Positions 41,574 through 50,673 are shown, counted from the stretch's first letter. The stretch is DNA of 64,000 nucleotides from Ottowia flava (GCF_042680565.1 NZ_JBHUEJ010000016.1:62001-126000), one strand, 5' to 3'. Notes: generated by a model from the letters alone, not told the origin. A program made the numbers and translations.

Positions 41574-43517
41574 TTAGTCTGCTAGGAGTCGTGCCACCTT
41601 GCCCTGCAACACCTCCGGCGTCACCTGCGCCGCCGACACCGGCTCGCCCACATTCAGGCCCACGCGGTTGAACAGGCCGCGGCGGAAGGGGCGGGTCATG
41701 GCGCCGTCTTTTTCGATGCGGCTGAAATACGAGCCCCACAGATTGGTCAGCGCCATGGGCACCACGGGCACGTCCAGGCCGTCGGCCTTGGCTTGCTCCA
41801 GGATCTTCATTACGCCGCCCTTGAAGGGCTGCAGTTGGCCATCGCGGGTCAGGCCGCCTTCGGGGAAGATACCCAGCAGATCGCCTTCGCGCAGCACCTT
41901 GGCGGCCTCGTCAAACGCGTGCTGGTAGACGGTGGGGTCTTCCTTCTGCGGGGCCACCGGGATGCACTTGGCCAGGCGGAAGATCCAGCCCAGCACCGGC
42001 ACCTGGAAGATGCGCGAATCCATGATGAAGCGGATCGGCCGCGGGCTGGCCGCCATCAGCAGCACGGCGTCGACAAAGCTCACGTGGTTGGCCACCAGGA
42101 TGGCCGCGCCTTCGCTGGGGATGTGCTGGTCGCCCCGCACCTTGAAGCGGTAGACGATGCGCGTCATCACCCACGCGATGAAGCGCAGCAGGTATTCGGG
42201 CACCAGCAGGAAGATGTAGCCCGCCACCACCGCGTTGGCCAGGCCAACGATGAGGAAGATCTGCGGAATGCTGAACCCGCTTTTCAGCAGCGCACCGGCG
42301 ATCACGCTGCTGGCGATCATGAACAGCGCGTTCAGGATGTTGTTGGCGGCGATGATGCGGGCCCGGTGCGTGGGCGCGCTGCGCAGCTGGATCAGCGCGT
42401 ACATCGGCACGCTGTACAGGCCGGCAAACAGACTGAGCAGCAGCAGATCGGCCATCACGCGCCAGTGCGCCGGCTGTGCAAGAAAGCTCCGGAGGGTGTG
42501 CCCCGCGTGCGGCGGCAGCCCGCGGGAAGCAAAGTACAGGTCCACCGCGAACACCGTCATGCCGATGGCGCCCAGTGGCACCAGGCCGATCTCCACGTGG
42601 CGATGCGAGAACTTTTCGCACAGCAGCGAGCCCACGCCGATGCCGACCGAGAACACCACCAGCAGCAGCGAAGCCACCTGCTCATTGCCGTGGAGCACCT
42701 CCTTGGCGAAAGCCGGGAAGTTGCTGAGGAACACGGCGCCAAAGAACCACATCCACGAGATGCCCAGCAGTGAGCGGAACACGACGACGTTGCCGTGGGC
42801 CAGCTTCAGGTTGCGCCAGGTTTCGGTGACCGGGTTCCAGTTGATCTTCAGGCCCGGGTCGGTCGCCGGGGCGTTGGGAATGAACTGAGCCACCACGCGG
42901 CCAGCGATCGCCAACGCTACACAAGCGATAGCTACCGACGCATGCCCCACCTGCGGCAGAGCCACCAAAAGACCGCCAACCACGTTGCCCAGCAGGATGG
43001 CGACAAAGGTGCCCATCTCGACCATGCCGTTGCCGCCCGTCAGCTCGCGCTCATTCAGCACCTGCGGCAGGTAGGCAAACTTCACGGGCCCAAACAGGGT
43101 GGAATGCAGACCCATCAGGAACACGCAGCCCAGCAGCACCGGCACATTGGCCACCATGAAACCCCAGGCCGCCAGCAGCATGATGGCGATCTCCAGGTTC
43201 TTGACGAAGCGGATCATCCGCGTCTTCTCGAACTTGTCGGTCAGCTGCCCGCTGGTCGCGGAAAACAGCAGAAAGGGCAGGATGAACAGCGCGCCGATCA
43301 CCAGGCCCGCCATCGCCGGCTCCAGCCAGCTGACGCTCAGTTGGTACGTCACCATCACGGTGAAGGCGAACTTGAACAGGTTGTCGTTGGCCGCGCCGGC
43401 GAACTGCGTCCAGAAGAACGGCGCAAAGCGGCGCTGGCGCAGCAGGGCGAACTGGTTCGGTGCGGCGCGCGCGGCGACAGGTTGGTGCGCGGCGCGGGCG
43501 AAGTCGGTCGAAGTCAT
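41574..43517 (-). CDS. Lysophospholipid transporter (LplT-like MFS) fused to PlsC-type acyltransferase
   Basis: The 647-residue protein joins an N-terminal 12-helix major facilitator domain (about 1-425; NQFALLRQRRFAPFFWTQF, GANDNLFK-type motif) to a C-terminal glycerophospholipid acyltransferase (NHVSFVD, the HX4D box, and FPEGGLTRDG). This resembles the first part of LplT-Aas systems that flip lysophospholipid in and re-acylate it, but the acyl-ACP synthetase domain is absent. The acyl donor is therefore probably acyl-ACP or acyl-CoA made elsewhere. GAAGGA about ten bases before the ATG at 43517 supports the start. It lies 13 bp after the ceramidase-like gene. Confidence 0.88.
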   Translation of the reverse strand: MTSTDFARAAHQPVAARAAPNQFALLRQRRFAPFFWTQFAGAANDNLFKFAFTVMVTYQLSVSWLEPAMAGLVIGALFILPFLLFSATSGQLTDKFEKTRMIRFVKNLEIAIMLLAAWGFMVANVPVLLGCVFLMGLHSTLFGPVKFAYLPQVLNERELTGGNGMVEMGTFVAILLGNVVGGLLVALPQVGHASVAIACVALAIAGRVVAQFIPNAPATDPGLKINWNPVTETWRNLKLAHGNVVVFRSLLGISWMWFFGAVFLSNFPAFAKEVLHGNEQVASLLLVVFSVGIGVGSLLCEKFSHRHVEIGLVPLGAIGMTVFAVDLYFASRGLPPHAGHTLRSFLAQPAHWRVMADLLLLSLFAGLYSVPMYALIQLRSAPTHRARIIAANNILNALFMIASSVIAGALLKSGFSIPQIFLIVGLANAVVAGYIFLLVPEYLLRFIAWVMTRIVYRFKVRGDQHIPSEGAAILVANHVSFVDAVLLMAASPRPIRFIMDSRIFQVPVLGWIFRLAKCIPVAPQKEDPTVYQHAFDEAAKVLREGDLLGIFPEGGLTRDGQLQPFKGGVMKILEQAKADGLDVPVVPMALTNLWGSYFSRIEKDGAMTRPFRRGLFNRVGLNVGEPVSAAQVTPEVLQGKVARLLAD

Positions 43518-43530
43518 GCGGGCGGATCCT

Positions 43531-44397
43531 TCAAAGGACACGACGTTGCGACGACGTGCCGTTGGGCGTGCATTGTGCGGTGTCGCCGTGTCTGGCCGAC
43601 GCCACCCGCTTGCGCGCCAGAGCACACACCACCGGCCAGACCGCCAAGGCCGCGACGACGTGCTTCAGGCTGTGGCCCGAGACGGCGCCCGCCGTCCATG
43701 CAAACACCGGCGCGTCGGCCAGTTCCAGCCCCTTGGCTGCCGCGTACGTGAGCACCACCGCCAGCAGCGAAAAGCCCAGCGCCTGCGGGCGCGGCCGCTG
43801 CGTCGCCAGCGCCAGCAGCAGCACCAGGCCGCTGGTCTGCAGCACCGTCCACGGCGTCATGTTGCCGGTCAGCGCGTCGAGCAAAGCCGAAGTCGGCGCC
43901 GCCACCGCAATCACCAGCGCCAGCACCACGCCCGCGCGGGCGCTGATCCGGTCGGCTGCCGCCAGGCCCAGCAGCGCGGCAAATGGCAGCGCCATGCCCA
44001 GGCGGTCCAGCGTCAACCCGGCGTTGTCCGGCGCCAGGTGGTAGAGGCTGGAGCCGACGGCCGTCCCCAGCAGCCCGATGAAGAGCAGCACCGCCAGCAC
44101 GCGCTGCACCACCGGCAAAGCGCCGCGCGGCACCCGGCACGCCACCCACAAGCCCCACGTCGCCACGCCCCCGAAGGCCAGGTTGGTCAGCACATCCAGC
44201 GCGTGCGGCACACCCGCCAACATGCGCTGGTCGGCAAACCGGTGGTAATCGGCCGGCAGCGCCATCGGCGGTAGCCACAAGGCCAGCGCCATCAGCAAGG
44301 GCACGGCCGCCAGCAGAAGGCATTCGGCGACGGACGCGCCGCCGGTCGTGGGCGCCGCTTCGGCAGCAGCGAGGGGGAAATCGGCAGGTGTCGGCAT
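43531..44397 (-). CDS. Ceramidase-like (CREST superfamily) membrane protein
   Basis: The 288-residue protein has about seven membrane helices. The pattern DVLTNLAFGG, SSLYHLAPDN, DRLGMALPFAALL and GHSLKHVVAALA matches the CREST/alkaline ceramidase-PAQR superfamily, in which Ser, Asp and three His bind a catalytic zinc; candidate ligands (the His in YHLAPDN and in SGHSLKH, and the Asp in LDRL) are present. It may hydrolyse an amide lipid. It is encoded just upstream of the LplT-PlsC fusion, which suggests a shared role in membrane lipid repair. The ATG at 44397 is chosen by position of the first helix. Confidence 0.78.
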   Translation of the reverse strand: MPTPADFPLAAAEAAPTTGGASVAECLLLAAVPLLMALALWLPPMALPADYHRFADQRMLAGVPHALDVLTNLAFGGVATWGLWVACRVPRGALPVVQRVLAVLLFIGLLGTAVGSSLYHLAPDNAGLTLDRLGMALPFAALLGLAAADRISARAGVVLALVIAVAAPTSALLDALTGNMTPWTVLQTSGLVLLLALATQRPRPQALGFSLLAVVLTYAAAKGLELADAPVFAWTAGAVSGHSLKHVVAALAVWPVVCALARKRVASARHGDTAQCTPNGTSSQRRVL

Positions 44398-44610
44398 GGT
44401 GAACAAGGGCCGCGGCGCGGCAGGGAGTGAGAGCTGCGCGACTGTGCATGTCGGATCGCCGAACGGGCGCATCGATCAGTGCCAGACACCTGTGATGACG
44501 CGGGGCGTATCTCCCAGCGATACCGTGAAGCCGCTCTGCGGCGCGCGGCCCGCGTCCGAAAACGCTGCTCATGCTGCCTGTCGCTGGCGCCAGGATAGCG
44601 TGCTTTTGCT

Positions 44611-44672
44611 ACTCTTTATATAGCTTCTCGCGCAGTGCATGATTGCGCTACAGGCTGATCTGTTTATCGATT
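44611..44672 (+). repeat. Dispersed repeat copy in the ceramidase/XRE divergent region
   Basis: It reads TATATAGCTTCTCGCGCAGT then GCATGATTGCGCTACAGGCTGATCTGTTT. It lies between two divergent promoters and is more diverged than most copies. Confidence 0.55.
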
Positions 44673-44742
44673 GCTGACCCTGGCAAATCGGTCGACGGGC
44701 GGCGGTTCGGCACACGCAGAAGCCGCGCTGCCAAGGCGATGC

Positions 44743-44748
44743 TCTAAT
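44743..44748 (+). promoter_or_regulatory. -10-like box TCTAAT before the XRE gene
   Basis: TCTAAT is followed after 8 bp by the ATG at 44757, so transcription should start at or next to the A of the start codon. No Shine-Dalgarno sequence is present, consistent with a leaderless mRNA. Confidence 0.45.
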
Positions 44749-44756
44749 CCCACCGC

Positions 44757-45488
44757 ATGAGCACCACCGCCGACCTGATCACGGTCCTGAAGAAGGAGCT
44801 GAAGGCCGCCCACATGACCTACGCCGATCTGGCGCAGGCTTTGGACATGGCCGAATCCAGCATCAAGCGCATGCTGGCCAAGGGCGACATGCCGCTGTCG
44901 CGCATCGACGCGATCTGCCGTGCGCTGAAGCTGGACTTTGCCGAGCTGGCGCAGCGCGTGGCCGACACGCAGCCGCTGCTGACCGAGTTGACGGCCGAGC
45001 AGGAGCGCGCGGTGGTGGCGGACGAAAAGCTGCTGCTGGTGGCCATCAACGTGCTGAGCCAGTGGACGCTGGATCAGATGACCACGTCGTACCGCCTGAG
45101 CGAGGCCGAGGTGGTGAAGTACCTGGCGCAGCTGGACCGCGTGGGCATCATCGAGCTGAAGCCGCTGAACCGCTACCGCCTGAAGGTGGCCAAGACCTTT
45201 CGCTGGCGCCCCCACGGGCCGGTGATGCAGTACTTTCGCGAACACATCGTGCTGGACTATTTTGGCGGCGGCTTTGACGGGCCGGCCGAAGGGCTGGTGC
45301 TGGTGCACGGCAACGTGAGCCGCGCGCTGGCGCCGAGCTTCATGGAGCGGCTGCAGCGCGTGGCGCAGGACTTTGCGCAGCAGCACCAGATGGACCAGAA
45401 GCTCAAAGCCAGCGAGCGCGAAGGCTACACGCTGGTGATGGCGATGCGCGGGTGGGAGCCGGAAGCCTTCCTGCGTCTGCGCCGCTGA
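44757..45488 (+). CDS. XRE-family helix-turn-helix regulator
   Basis: The 243-residue protein has an N-terminal HTH (MTYADLAQALDMAESSIKRM, then LSRIDAICRALKLDFAELAQ) and a C-terminal region with no motif I recognise (ADEKLLLVAINVLSQWTLDQ, YFREHIVLDYFGGGFDGPAE). This arrangement is seen in many beta-proteobacterial regulators of unknown signal. A dispersed repeat follows its stop codon directly. The ATG at 44757 is supported by the HTH position and a -10 box eight bases upstream. Confidence 0.82.
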   Translation: MSTTADLITVLKKELKAAHMTYADLAQALDMAESSIKRMLAKGDMPLSRIDAICRALKLDFAELAQRVADTQPLLTELTAEQERAVVADEKLLLVAINVLSQWTLDQMTTSYRLSEAEVVKYLAQLDRVGIIELKPLNRYRLKVAKTFRWRPHGPVMQYFREHIVLDYFGGGFDGPAEGLVLVHGNVSRALAPSFMERLQRVAQDFAQQHQMDQKLKASEREGYTLVMAMRGWEPEAFLRLRR

Positions 45489-45490
45489 TA

Positions 45491-45557
45491 CTCTTTTTTT
45501 GATAGCTGGTCGCGCAGTATGCTGTAGGGCTAGATGGCGATTTCATTCAGATCCGCC
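45491..45557 (+). repeat. Dispersed repeat copy after the XRE gene (best consensus match)
   Basis: After a run of seven T it reads GATAGCTGGTCGCGCAGTAT then GCTGTAGGGCTAGATGGCGA and TTTCATTCAGATC. It starts 3 bp after the stop codon of the XRE gene. Confidence 0.75.
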
Positions 45558-45604
45558 ATCCCAAGGTGACAGGCCCCTGCGCTGCGCGCCGCTAGCATGG
45601 CGGC

Positions 45605-46411
45605 ATGAACACCTCCGCCCCCGACGAGGGCCGCATCGACACCGAGGTGCGCGGCCACCTGCTGCTGATCACCATCAACCGCCCGGCCAAGCGCAACGGC
45701 TTCACACCCGCCATGTACCGCCAGCTGGCCGCCGCGTACACGCGCCTGGACGACGAACCCGCGCTGCGCGTGGGCGTGCTGATGGCGGCGGGCGATCACT
45801 TCACCGCCGGCCTGGACTTGCCCACGTTTGCGCCGCTGATGCAGCGCGGCGAACAGGCCGCACCCGCCGGCGGCGTGGAGCCGACCGAGCCGGGCATGGC
45901 GGGGTACCGACGCCGGCAAAAGCCGGTGGTGGTCGCCGTCAAGGGCATCACCTACACGCTGGGGATCGAGCTGATGCTGGCCGCCGACGTGGTGGTCGCA
46001 GCCGACAACTGCCGCTTCTCGCAACTGGAGGTCAAGCGCGGCATCATGGCCACCGGCGGCGCCACGCTGCGCATGGCCGAGCGCGCTGGCGCCGGCAACG
46101 CGCTGTTGCATCTGCTGACCGGCGACGAGTTCGGCGCGGCCGAGGCGCTGCGTTTGAACTTCGTGCAGAAAGTCGTCCCGCCGGCGCAGGTAGAGCAGGA
46201 AACGCTACAGATTGCAGAGCAGATCGCGCAGCAAGCGCCGCTGGCCGTGGTCGCCACGCGGCTGAACGTGCTGAAGGCGATCGAGCACGGCCCGCTGGCG
46301 GCGATGGAAGAATTTGAAGCCACCCAGCAGCGCCTGTCGCGCAGCGAAGACGCGGCCGAGGGCGTGCGCTCCTTCGTCGAAAGGCGGCCGGCGAAGTTCA
46401 CCGGGCGCTGA
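45605..46411 (+). CDS. Enoyl-CoA hydratase/isomerase family protein
   Basis: The 268-residue crotonase has the oxyanion-hole segment FTAGLDLPTFAPLMQ and both catalytic-glutamate positions: Glu in GITYTLGIELMLAADV and in FSQLEVKRGIMATGGA. It should therefore be able to hydrate a 2-enoyl-CoA. The substrate is unknown; no other beta-oxidation gene is adjacent. TAGCAT six bases before the ATG may be a -10 box for a leaderless transcript. Confidence 0.87.
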   Translation: MNTSAPDEGRIDTEVRGHLLLITINRPAKRNGFTPAMYRQLAAAYTRLDDEPALRVGVLMAAGDHFTAGLDLPTFAPLMQRGEQAAPAGGVEPTEPGMAGYRRRQKPVVVAVKGITYTLGIELMLAADVVVAADNCRFSQLEVKRGIMATGGATLRMAERAGAGNALLHLLTGDEFGAAEALRLNFVQKVVPPAQVEQETLQIAEQIAQQAPLAVVATRLNVLKAIEHGPLAAMEEFEATQQRLSRSEDAAEGVRSFVERRPAKFTGR

Positions 46412-46457
46412 CGCCTGGGTTCGGCCACGCGCTGGCGTGGGCCGGCGGATCAGCGCA

Positions 46458-46916
46458 TCACGCCGCCTTTTCCATGTGCACCAGCGACACCGCGGGCGAC
46501 ACGACTTCGGTGCCCACGATGCGGTAGCCATGGCGCTGGTACAGGCGGATGTTGCCCTCGCTACGCGCGCCGGTGAACAGGGTGAAGCGGCGTACGCCCG
46601 CAGCCTGCGCCTCAATCGCTTGCAGCAGCGCCGCCCCCAGGCCCTGGCCCTGGTTCTGCGGATGCACGATCAGCCGCGCGATGGCGCATTCACCTGCCAG
46701 CACCCGCGCCCGCACCGAGCCGACGATGCGGCCGCCCGCATCCACCGCCTTCAGCACGGTGTGCGTGTCCCAGTCGGCCAGCGACACGGCCAGCGTTTCC
46801 GTCAGCGGCGGGATGGACCAGTCGTTGTAGAGGCGCGCTTCGGACTGAAAAGCCAGGTGCTGCAAGGCCAGGATGGCGGCGGCGTCTTCGCGCAGGGCGA
46901 GTTGGATGTCGGGCAT
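46458..46916 (-). CDS. GNAT family N-acetyltransferase
   Basis: The 152-residue protein has the GNAT acetyl-CoA pyrophosphate loop in IARLIVHPQNQGQGLGAALL and the C-terminal LYQRHGYRIVGTEVV pattern. The substrate is unknown. It is the last gene of a minus-strand run (PhaM, FIST, VOC, cupin, GNAT) with short spacings, 7 bp after the cupin gene. Start is the ATG at 46916. Confidence 0.87.
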   Translation of the reverse strand: MPDIQLALREDAAAILALQHLAFQSEARLYNDWSIPPLTETLAVSLADWDTHTVLKAVDAGGRIVGSVRARVLAGECAIARLIVHPQNQGQGLGAALLQAIEAQAAGVRRFTLFTGARSEGNIRLYQRHGYRIVGTEVVSPAVSLVHMEKAA

Positions 46917-46923
46917 GGGCGCG

Positions 46924-47355
46924 TCAGTTTGCGGCAGCGTCGTCGGGCTCGACCGGTGACAGGTACTGCGCGTCGCTGACCTGTTCCAGCCAGTTCACGG
47001 CCACGCCGTCCTGGGCTTCCTGAATGGCGATGTGGCTCATGGCGGTGGTGTCGGTAGCGCCGTGCCAGTGTTTCTGGCCGCAGTCGCAGTGCACCACGTC
47101 ACCCGCGTGAATCGCCTTCTTGGGGCCGCCCCAGCACTGCGTCCAGCCGCTGCCGGCGGTCACGATCAGGTGCTGGCCGAGCGGGTGCGTGTGCCAGGCG
47201 GTGCGCGCGCCGGGCTCGAAGGTGACCAGCGTGGCAGAGGTGCGTCCGGGCTCGGTCGCGCCAAACAGCGGGTCCATGCGCACGGCGCCGGTGAAGCGGT
47301 CGGCCGGCCCTTTGGCGGAAGGGCGCGAACCGACGCGGTAGATCTGCATGGGCAT
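46924..47355 (-). CDS. Cupin domain protein
   Basis: The 143-residue cupin has motif 1 TAWHTHPLGQHLIVTAGSG and motif 2 GDVVHCDCGQKHWHGA, together giving metal-binding His, Gln and His. It resembles carboxymuconolactone/quercetinase-like small cupins of unknown substrate. GGAG seven bases before the ATG at 47355 supports this start over the ATG two codons later. It is 14 bp after the VOC gene. Confidence 0.84.
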   Translation of the reverse strand: MPMQIYRVGSRPSAKGPADRFTGAVRMDPLFGATEPGRTSATLVTFEPGARTAWHTHPLGQHLIVTAGSGWTQCWGGPKKAIHAGDVVHCDCGQKHWHGATDTTAMSHIAIQEAQDGVAVNWLEQVSDAQYLSPVEPDDAAAN

Positions 47356-47369
47356 GGGTGGGCTCCGTC

Positions 47370-47792
47370 TCAAGGTCCGGCAGACGTGGGCGTGGCGATC
47401 TCGTCGTAGCCACGGCCCAGGAACTGCAGCAGGCAAAAGCCGTGGCCGAAGGGATCGGCCAGCAGCGCGATGCGGCCCCAGTCGTGGCTGCGCGCCGCCT
47501 GCTCCAACACCGCGCCCGCCGCCACAGCGCGCGCAACGGCGGCGTCGACGTCGGGCACCACCAGATCCAGGTGCACCGGGGTCCAGTGACGGGCGTAGTC
47601 GCGCGGCGTTGGCGCGCTGGCCGTCGCGGGCGTGCCGGCGGCCTTGCGCAGCAGGTAGATGGGCGCACCGGCGCCCAGCAATTCAAGACCGTCGTCGCCG
47701 AAGCGGCGGCCCGTCGTCAGCCCCAGTGCGGAGGTGTAGAAGGCCTCGGCGCGCGCCAAGTCATCGACGTCGATGTTGACGAGCAACTGCAC
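47370..47792 (-). CDS. VOC family (glyoxalase/bleomycin resistance fold) protein
   Basis: The protein of 140 residues (or 148 from GTG at 47816) has paired beta-alpha-beta-beta-beta units: LLVNIDVDDLARAEAFYTSA, HLDLVVPDVDAAVARAVAAG and ALLADPFGHGFCLLQF. These carry the usual metal-ligand positions (His in HLDLVV, Glu/His near GHGFCL). The substrate is unknown. I prefer the GTG at 47792, five bases after the FIST stop, with AGAGGA upstream; a GTG at 47816 would overlap the FIST gene. Confidence 0.82.
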   Translation of the reverse strand: MQLLVNIDVDDLARAEAFYTSALGLTTGRRFGDDGLELLGAGAPIYLLRKAAGTPATASAPTPRDYARHWTPVHLDLVVPDVDAAVARAVAAGAVLEQAARSHDWGRIALLADPFGHGFCLLQFLGRGYDEIATPTSAGP

Positions 47793-47796
47793 GCCA

Positions 47797-49086
47797 TCAA
47801 TCCTCTGGCGCGTCACCGTCCACGGCCGCCGGGGCGACGAACACGGTCAGCACGCCGGTGTAGCCGTACAGGTGATGGCGCGCGATTTCGCCGCCGGCAA
47901 AAAAGCCGACCAGTGGCACATCGCCCAGCGCGTGGCGCACGATCTGCAATTCCGCCCCCGGCGCGCCAAAGTGCGCGCCACCACGGCCCGCGCAGCTGAT
48001 GTAGACCGCGCCGGCGATGCGCCGCGCCGGGTGCGGCGCCGACAGCGCGTGCGGCGCGGCCAGGGCGGCGGCGGTGAGCTCGGGCACCTCTTCGGGCTCC
48101 AGCTCCTCGCGGATTTCGGCGCAGATGCGCGTCAGGTCGGCGCGGGCCGCCTGCACGTTGCGCTGACAGAAGGCGATGCGCTGGCCGACGCGCGGGCGCT
48201 CGGCGATGGCAACGCCGCGCCGGCCAGGGTCGACGCCGATGATGTGGCGCACCACCACGTCGGGCCCGAAGTGGCCGCTGCGGCCCACGCCTTCTTCGCC
48301 GGGGCTGGACAGCCCAACCAGGGTCTGACGCACCACGTCCAGCGCTTCACGCGGGGCCTCCAGGCTGATGCGCAGATCGGCCAGCATCACGTCCAGTGCC
48401 GGTTGGCCATCCAGGGACAGCAGCACGTTGCCGTCGGCCCCGGTCACTTCGTGTTCCGGCGATACGGGAAGGCAGCCTTGCGTGACGCGCGCCACCAAGT
48501 CCACCCCTGCGCCGAATGCGACGCCGGACAACCCGCCCGAGATCACACCGCCCACGCCGCCTTGCCCGGCCACATGGCCCTGGCTGCCCACGGCAAATTG
48601 CAGCACCCGGCTGCGGCTGGACGACAACCCGCCGAACAGGTAGCCGGTGTCGGTGCGCTGGGCCAGCTCGGCCACCAGATCGGGCACGTCGGGCGTTTGC
48701 GCATCGGCGTGCACGAGTGCGGTGTGGGGCCGAAAGCGCGCGCCCGCTGTCAGCGGCATGACGCCCGAGAACACCCGGATCTGGTCTGCCGGCAAGTCGC
48801 ACAGCATCACGCTGAGCGCCGGCTCGTCGATGTATTCGGCGTTGCTCGCACACACCCCCACCCCGACGGTCCCGGCCCAGTCGGTGACCTCGGGCAGTTC
48901 GGCGCCGAGAAGGTCCAGGATGTCCTGCGCAGCGCCGGCGTAATGATCGGTGATGTAGAGCAGGCCGAGCGCGGGTGCGTCGGCGTAATCGGCGCTGGCC
49001 ATCTGCGCGCGCAACTGCGCCAGCACCAGGCCACAGGCCATCTGCCACTGGGGATGCGTGGCGTGGCCATAAGGAAACAGGTTCAT
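47797..49086 (-). CDS. FIST domain sensor protein
   Basis: The 429-residue protein has FIST_N (about 30-250, GTVGVGVCASNAEYIDEPA and YLFGGLSSSRSRVLQFAVGS) and FIST_C (about 250-410, AVYISCAGRGGAHFG, GDVPLVGFFAGGEIAR). FIST domains are thought to sense small ligands such as amino acids and usually occur alone or with signalling domains; here none is attached. It lies between PhaM and the VOC gene on one strand, 39 bp after PhaM. Start is the ATG at 49086. Confidence 0.85.
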   Translation of the reverse strand: MNLFPYGHATHPQWQMACGLVLAQLRAQMASADYADAPALGLLYITDHYAGAAQDILDLLGAELPEVTDWAGTVGVGVCASNAEYIDEPALSVMLCDLPADQIRVFSGVMPLTAGARFRPHTALVHADAQTPDVPDLVAELAQRTDTGYLFGGLSSSRSRVLQFAVGSQGHVAGQGGVGGVISGGLSGVAFGAGVDLVARVTQGCLPVSPEHEVTGADGNVLLSLDGQPALDVMLADLRISLEAPREALDVVRQTLVGLSSPGEEGVGRSGHFGPDVVVRHIIGVDPGRRGVAIAERPRVGQRIAFCQRNVQAARADLTRICAEIREELEPEEVPELTAAALAAPHALSAPHPARRIAGAVYISCAGRGGAHFGAPGAELQIVRHALGDVPLVGFFAGGEIARHHLYGYTGVLTVFVAPAAVDGDAPED

Positions 49087-49125
49087 GCGACTGGCGGGCG
49101 CTCTCGCCCGAATGGGTTGGACGCC

Positions 49126-49986
49126 TCAGCGCGGCTTGGCCGGTGGCGGCAGCGGCCAACCGGCGTTGCGCGCGGGTGCGGGCTCTCGCGCAGCGGCTTG
49201 CTTGCGCGGGGTCGCTGCCTTCTTGCGCGCCGCGCCGGTCTGCTTGGCGCCACGCTTGGCCGCTGGCTTCTTCTTGGCGGCGGTCTTGCCCGCGGGTTTG
49301 GCAGGGGTGGCTGCGGCGGTGGGGCCGGCGCCCTTGGCGGGGGCGGCTTCGCGCAGGGCGTTGGCAGCGATCTGCTGGAACTGCTGGGTCAGGGCACCCC
49401 ACCACTGCATGCCATCGGCCAGACTCTTGGCCGCGGCGGTATGGGCCTCTTGCCCGGCATCCGCCTCCGGCGAAGCGGTCGACCCCTTGGGCTTGCGAGG
49501 ACGCGCAGGCGGCGGCTCGACCACAGGCGCCGGGGCAGGTTCCGGCGCTGCCTCGGGCGGCGTCGGCTCGGGTGAGGCGACTGGCGCGGGCGCTGCCGCA
49601 GTCTGGTCAAAAGGCCATTGCGGTGCGGCCGCATCTGCCTTCGCTGCCGGCGCCTGCGCGGCAGGCGATGGCACCGGGACGGTAAACGCCTTCGCGACTT
49701 CCGCCATGCTGACGTTCATTCCCTGGAGCGTCGCCAGCGTCATCTTCTGCACCTCGAGCGCCTGCACCGTGGCCTTCAGTGCGGTGGCGTTCTGGTCCAG
49801 CCAGAACTGCACCGCCTTCAGCTCGGTGATGCGTCGGTCGAGCTCCTCGACGCTGACGGTGGGTGCCACCCATTGACCGAGCCCGGGCACGGTGCCGCCA
49901 CCGGCTTTCTGCGCACTCGACAACTGCTGAAGGAAGTCGAATCCGGGGATGAACTTGCCGAAGGCTAAGGCGTTGGCGTCGCTCAT
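49126..49986 (-). CDS. phaM: PhaM-like polyhydroxyalkanoate granule protein
   Basis: PhaM binds PHA granules, activates PHA synthase and tethers granules to DNA. The 286-residue product has the N-terminal family block KFIPGFDFLQQLS, then SVEELDRRITELKAVQFWL and QALEVQKMTLATLQGM. A long Pro/Ala linker leads to a Lys/Ala-rich histone H1-like tail (KTAAKKKPAAKRGAKQTG), suited to DNA binding. No phaC or phasin gene is in the window. Start is the ATG at 49986. Identification is by domain order; the gene symbol follows the family. Confidence 0.85.
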   Translation of the reverse strand: MSDANALAFGKFIPGFDFLQQLSSAQKAGGGTVPGLGQWVAPTVSVEELDRRITELKAVQFWLDQNATALKATVQALEVQKMTLATLQGMNVSMAEVAKAFTVPVPSPAAQAPAAKADAAAPQWPFDQTAAAPAPVASPEPTPPEAAPEPAPAPVVEPPPARPRKPKGSTASPEADAGQEAHTAAAKSLADGMQWWGALTQQFQQIAANALREAAPAKGAGPTAAATPAKPAGKTAAKKKPAAKRGAKQTGAARKKAATPRKQAAAREPAPARNAGWPLPPPAKPR

Positions 49987-50136
49987 GGATGCACCTCAGA
50001 ACGGTGGGAGCCAGGTGGTCGCCGCGAGCCCGTCGAAGGCAGCGCAGCGGGTGTGGCCACAGCTTAACCGATCACCCTTTGGCATCGCCACCTTCTGCCA
50101 CCTTCTGCTCTCCACGCTTGCGCGCGGGTGCGGACT

Positions 50137-50673
50137 TCAGTGCTTGTGCCCGCCGCCGTGGCCAGGGCTTGCGGGGGCGGTCGCCGCGGCGCGAACGGGC
50201 ACCTTGAGGTCGGTACGCGACTCTTGGCCCTGCGCGTCGCGCCAGGTCAGCGTGAGTGGCACCGTCTCGCCCGCCTTGAGCGGGTGCTTCAGGTCCATCA
50301 GCATCAGGTGGTAGCCACCCGGCTTGAGTTCGACGGGCTTACCGGCGGGCAGCGCCAGCGAACCGATGGCGCGCATGCGCATGACCTCGCCTTGCATCGC
50401 CATTTCGTGCACCTCGGCCACGCCCGCGACATCGGTCGCCACACCCACCAGTTGCATCGGTGTGGCGGCCGTCAGCGTCATGAAGGCGCCCGTCGCCTTC
50501 TGGCCCGGAACGCTGGCCCGCGCCCAGGCGTCCGTGACGCGAACGGCCTCGGCCTGAGCCACAGCAGAGGTTGCTGGCGCCGCAGTGGCGGGAGACTGGG
50601 CCCAAGCCGTCAGGCTGCCTGCAAAAAGGCCAACACTGGCCAGCACGCGGAGGGGAATGCGGAGAAAAGTCAT
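50137..50673 (-). CDS. Periplasmic copper chaperone PCu(A)C family
   Basis: The 178-residue protein has a signal peptide (LRVLASVGLFAGSLTAWAQ) and the PCu(A)C copper site: His-Glu-Met-Ala-Met, then M in MRMRAI and finally GGYHLMLMDLKH, matching the H(M)X10MX21HXM pattern. It delivers Cu(I) to the CuA site of cytochrome oxidase in known cases. AGGAA before the ATG at 50673 supports the start; the His/Gly tail (SPGHGGGHKH) is an added metal-binding feature. A DUF2946 gene follows upstream, a common partner. Confidence 0.87.
   Translation of the reverse strand: MTFLRIPLRVLASVGLFAGSLTAWAQSPATAAPATSAVAQAEAVRVTDAWARASVPGQKATGAFMTLTAATPMQLVGVATDVAGVAEVHEMAMQGEVMRMRAIGSLALPAGKPVELKPGGYHLMLMDLKHPLKAGETVPLTLTWRDAQGQESRTDLKVPVRAAATAPASPGHGGGHKH

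Noticed and set aside
42900..42945. GATAGCTACCGACGCATG in the LplT-PlsC gene as a repeat copy.
   Set aside because: Only six to eight bases match; the protein segment is a normal membrane helix.
47773..49575. 600-codon open frame antisense to FIST and PhaM.
   Set aside because: It is a shadow of two motif-bearing genes and has no ribosome-binding site or recognisable domain.
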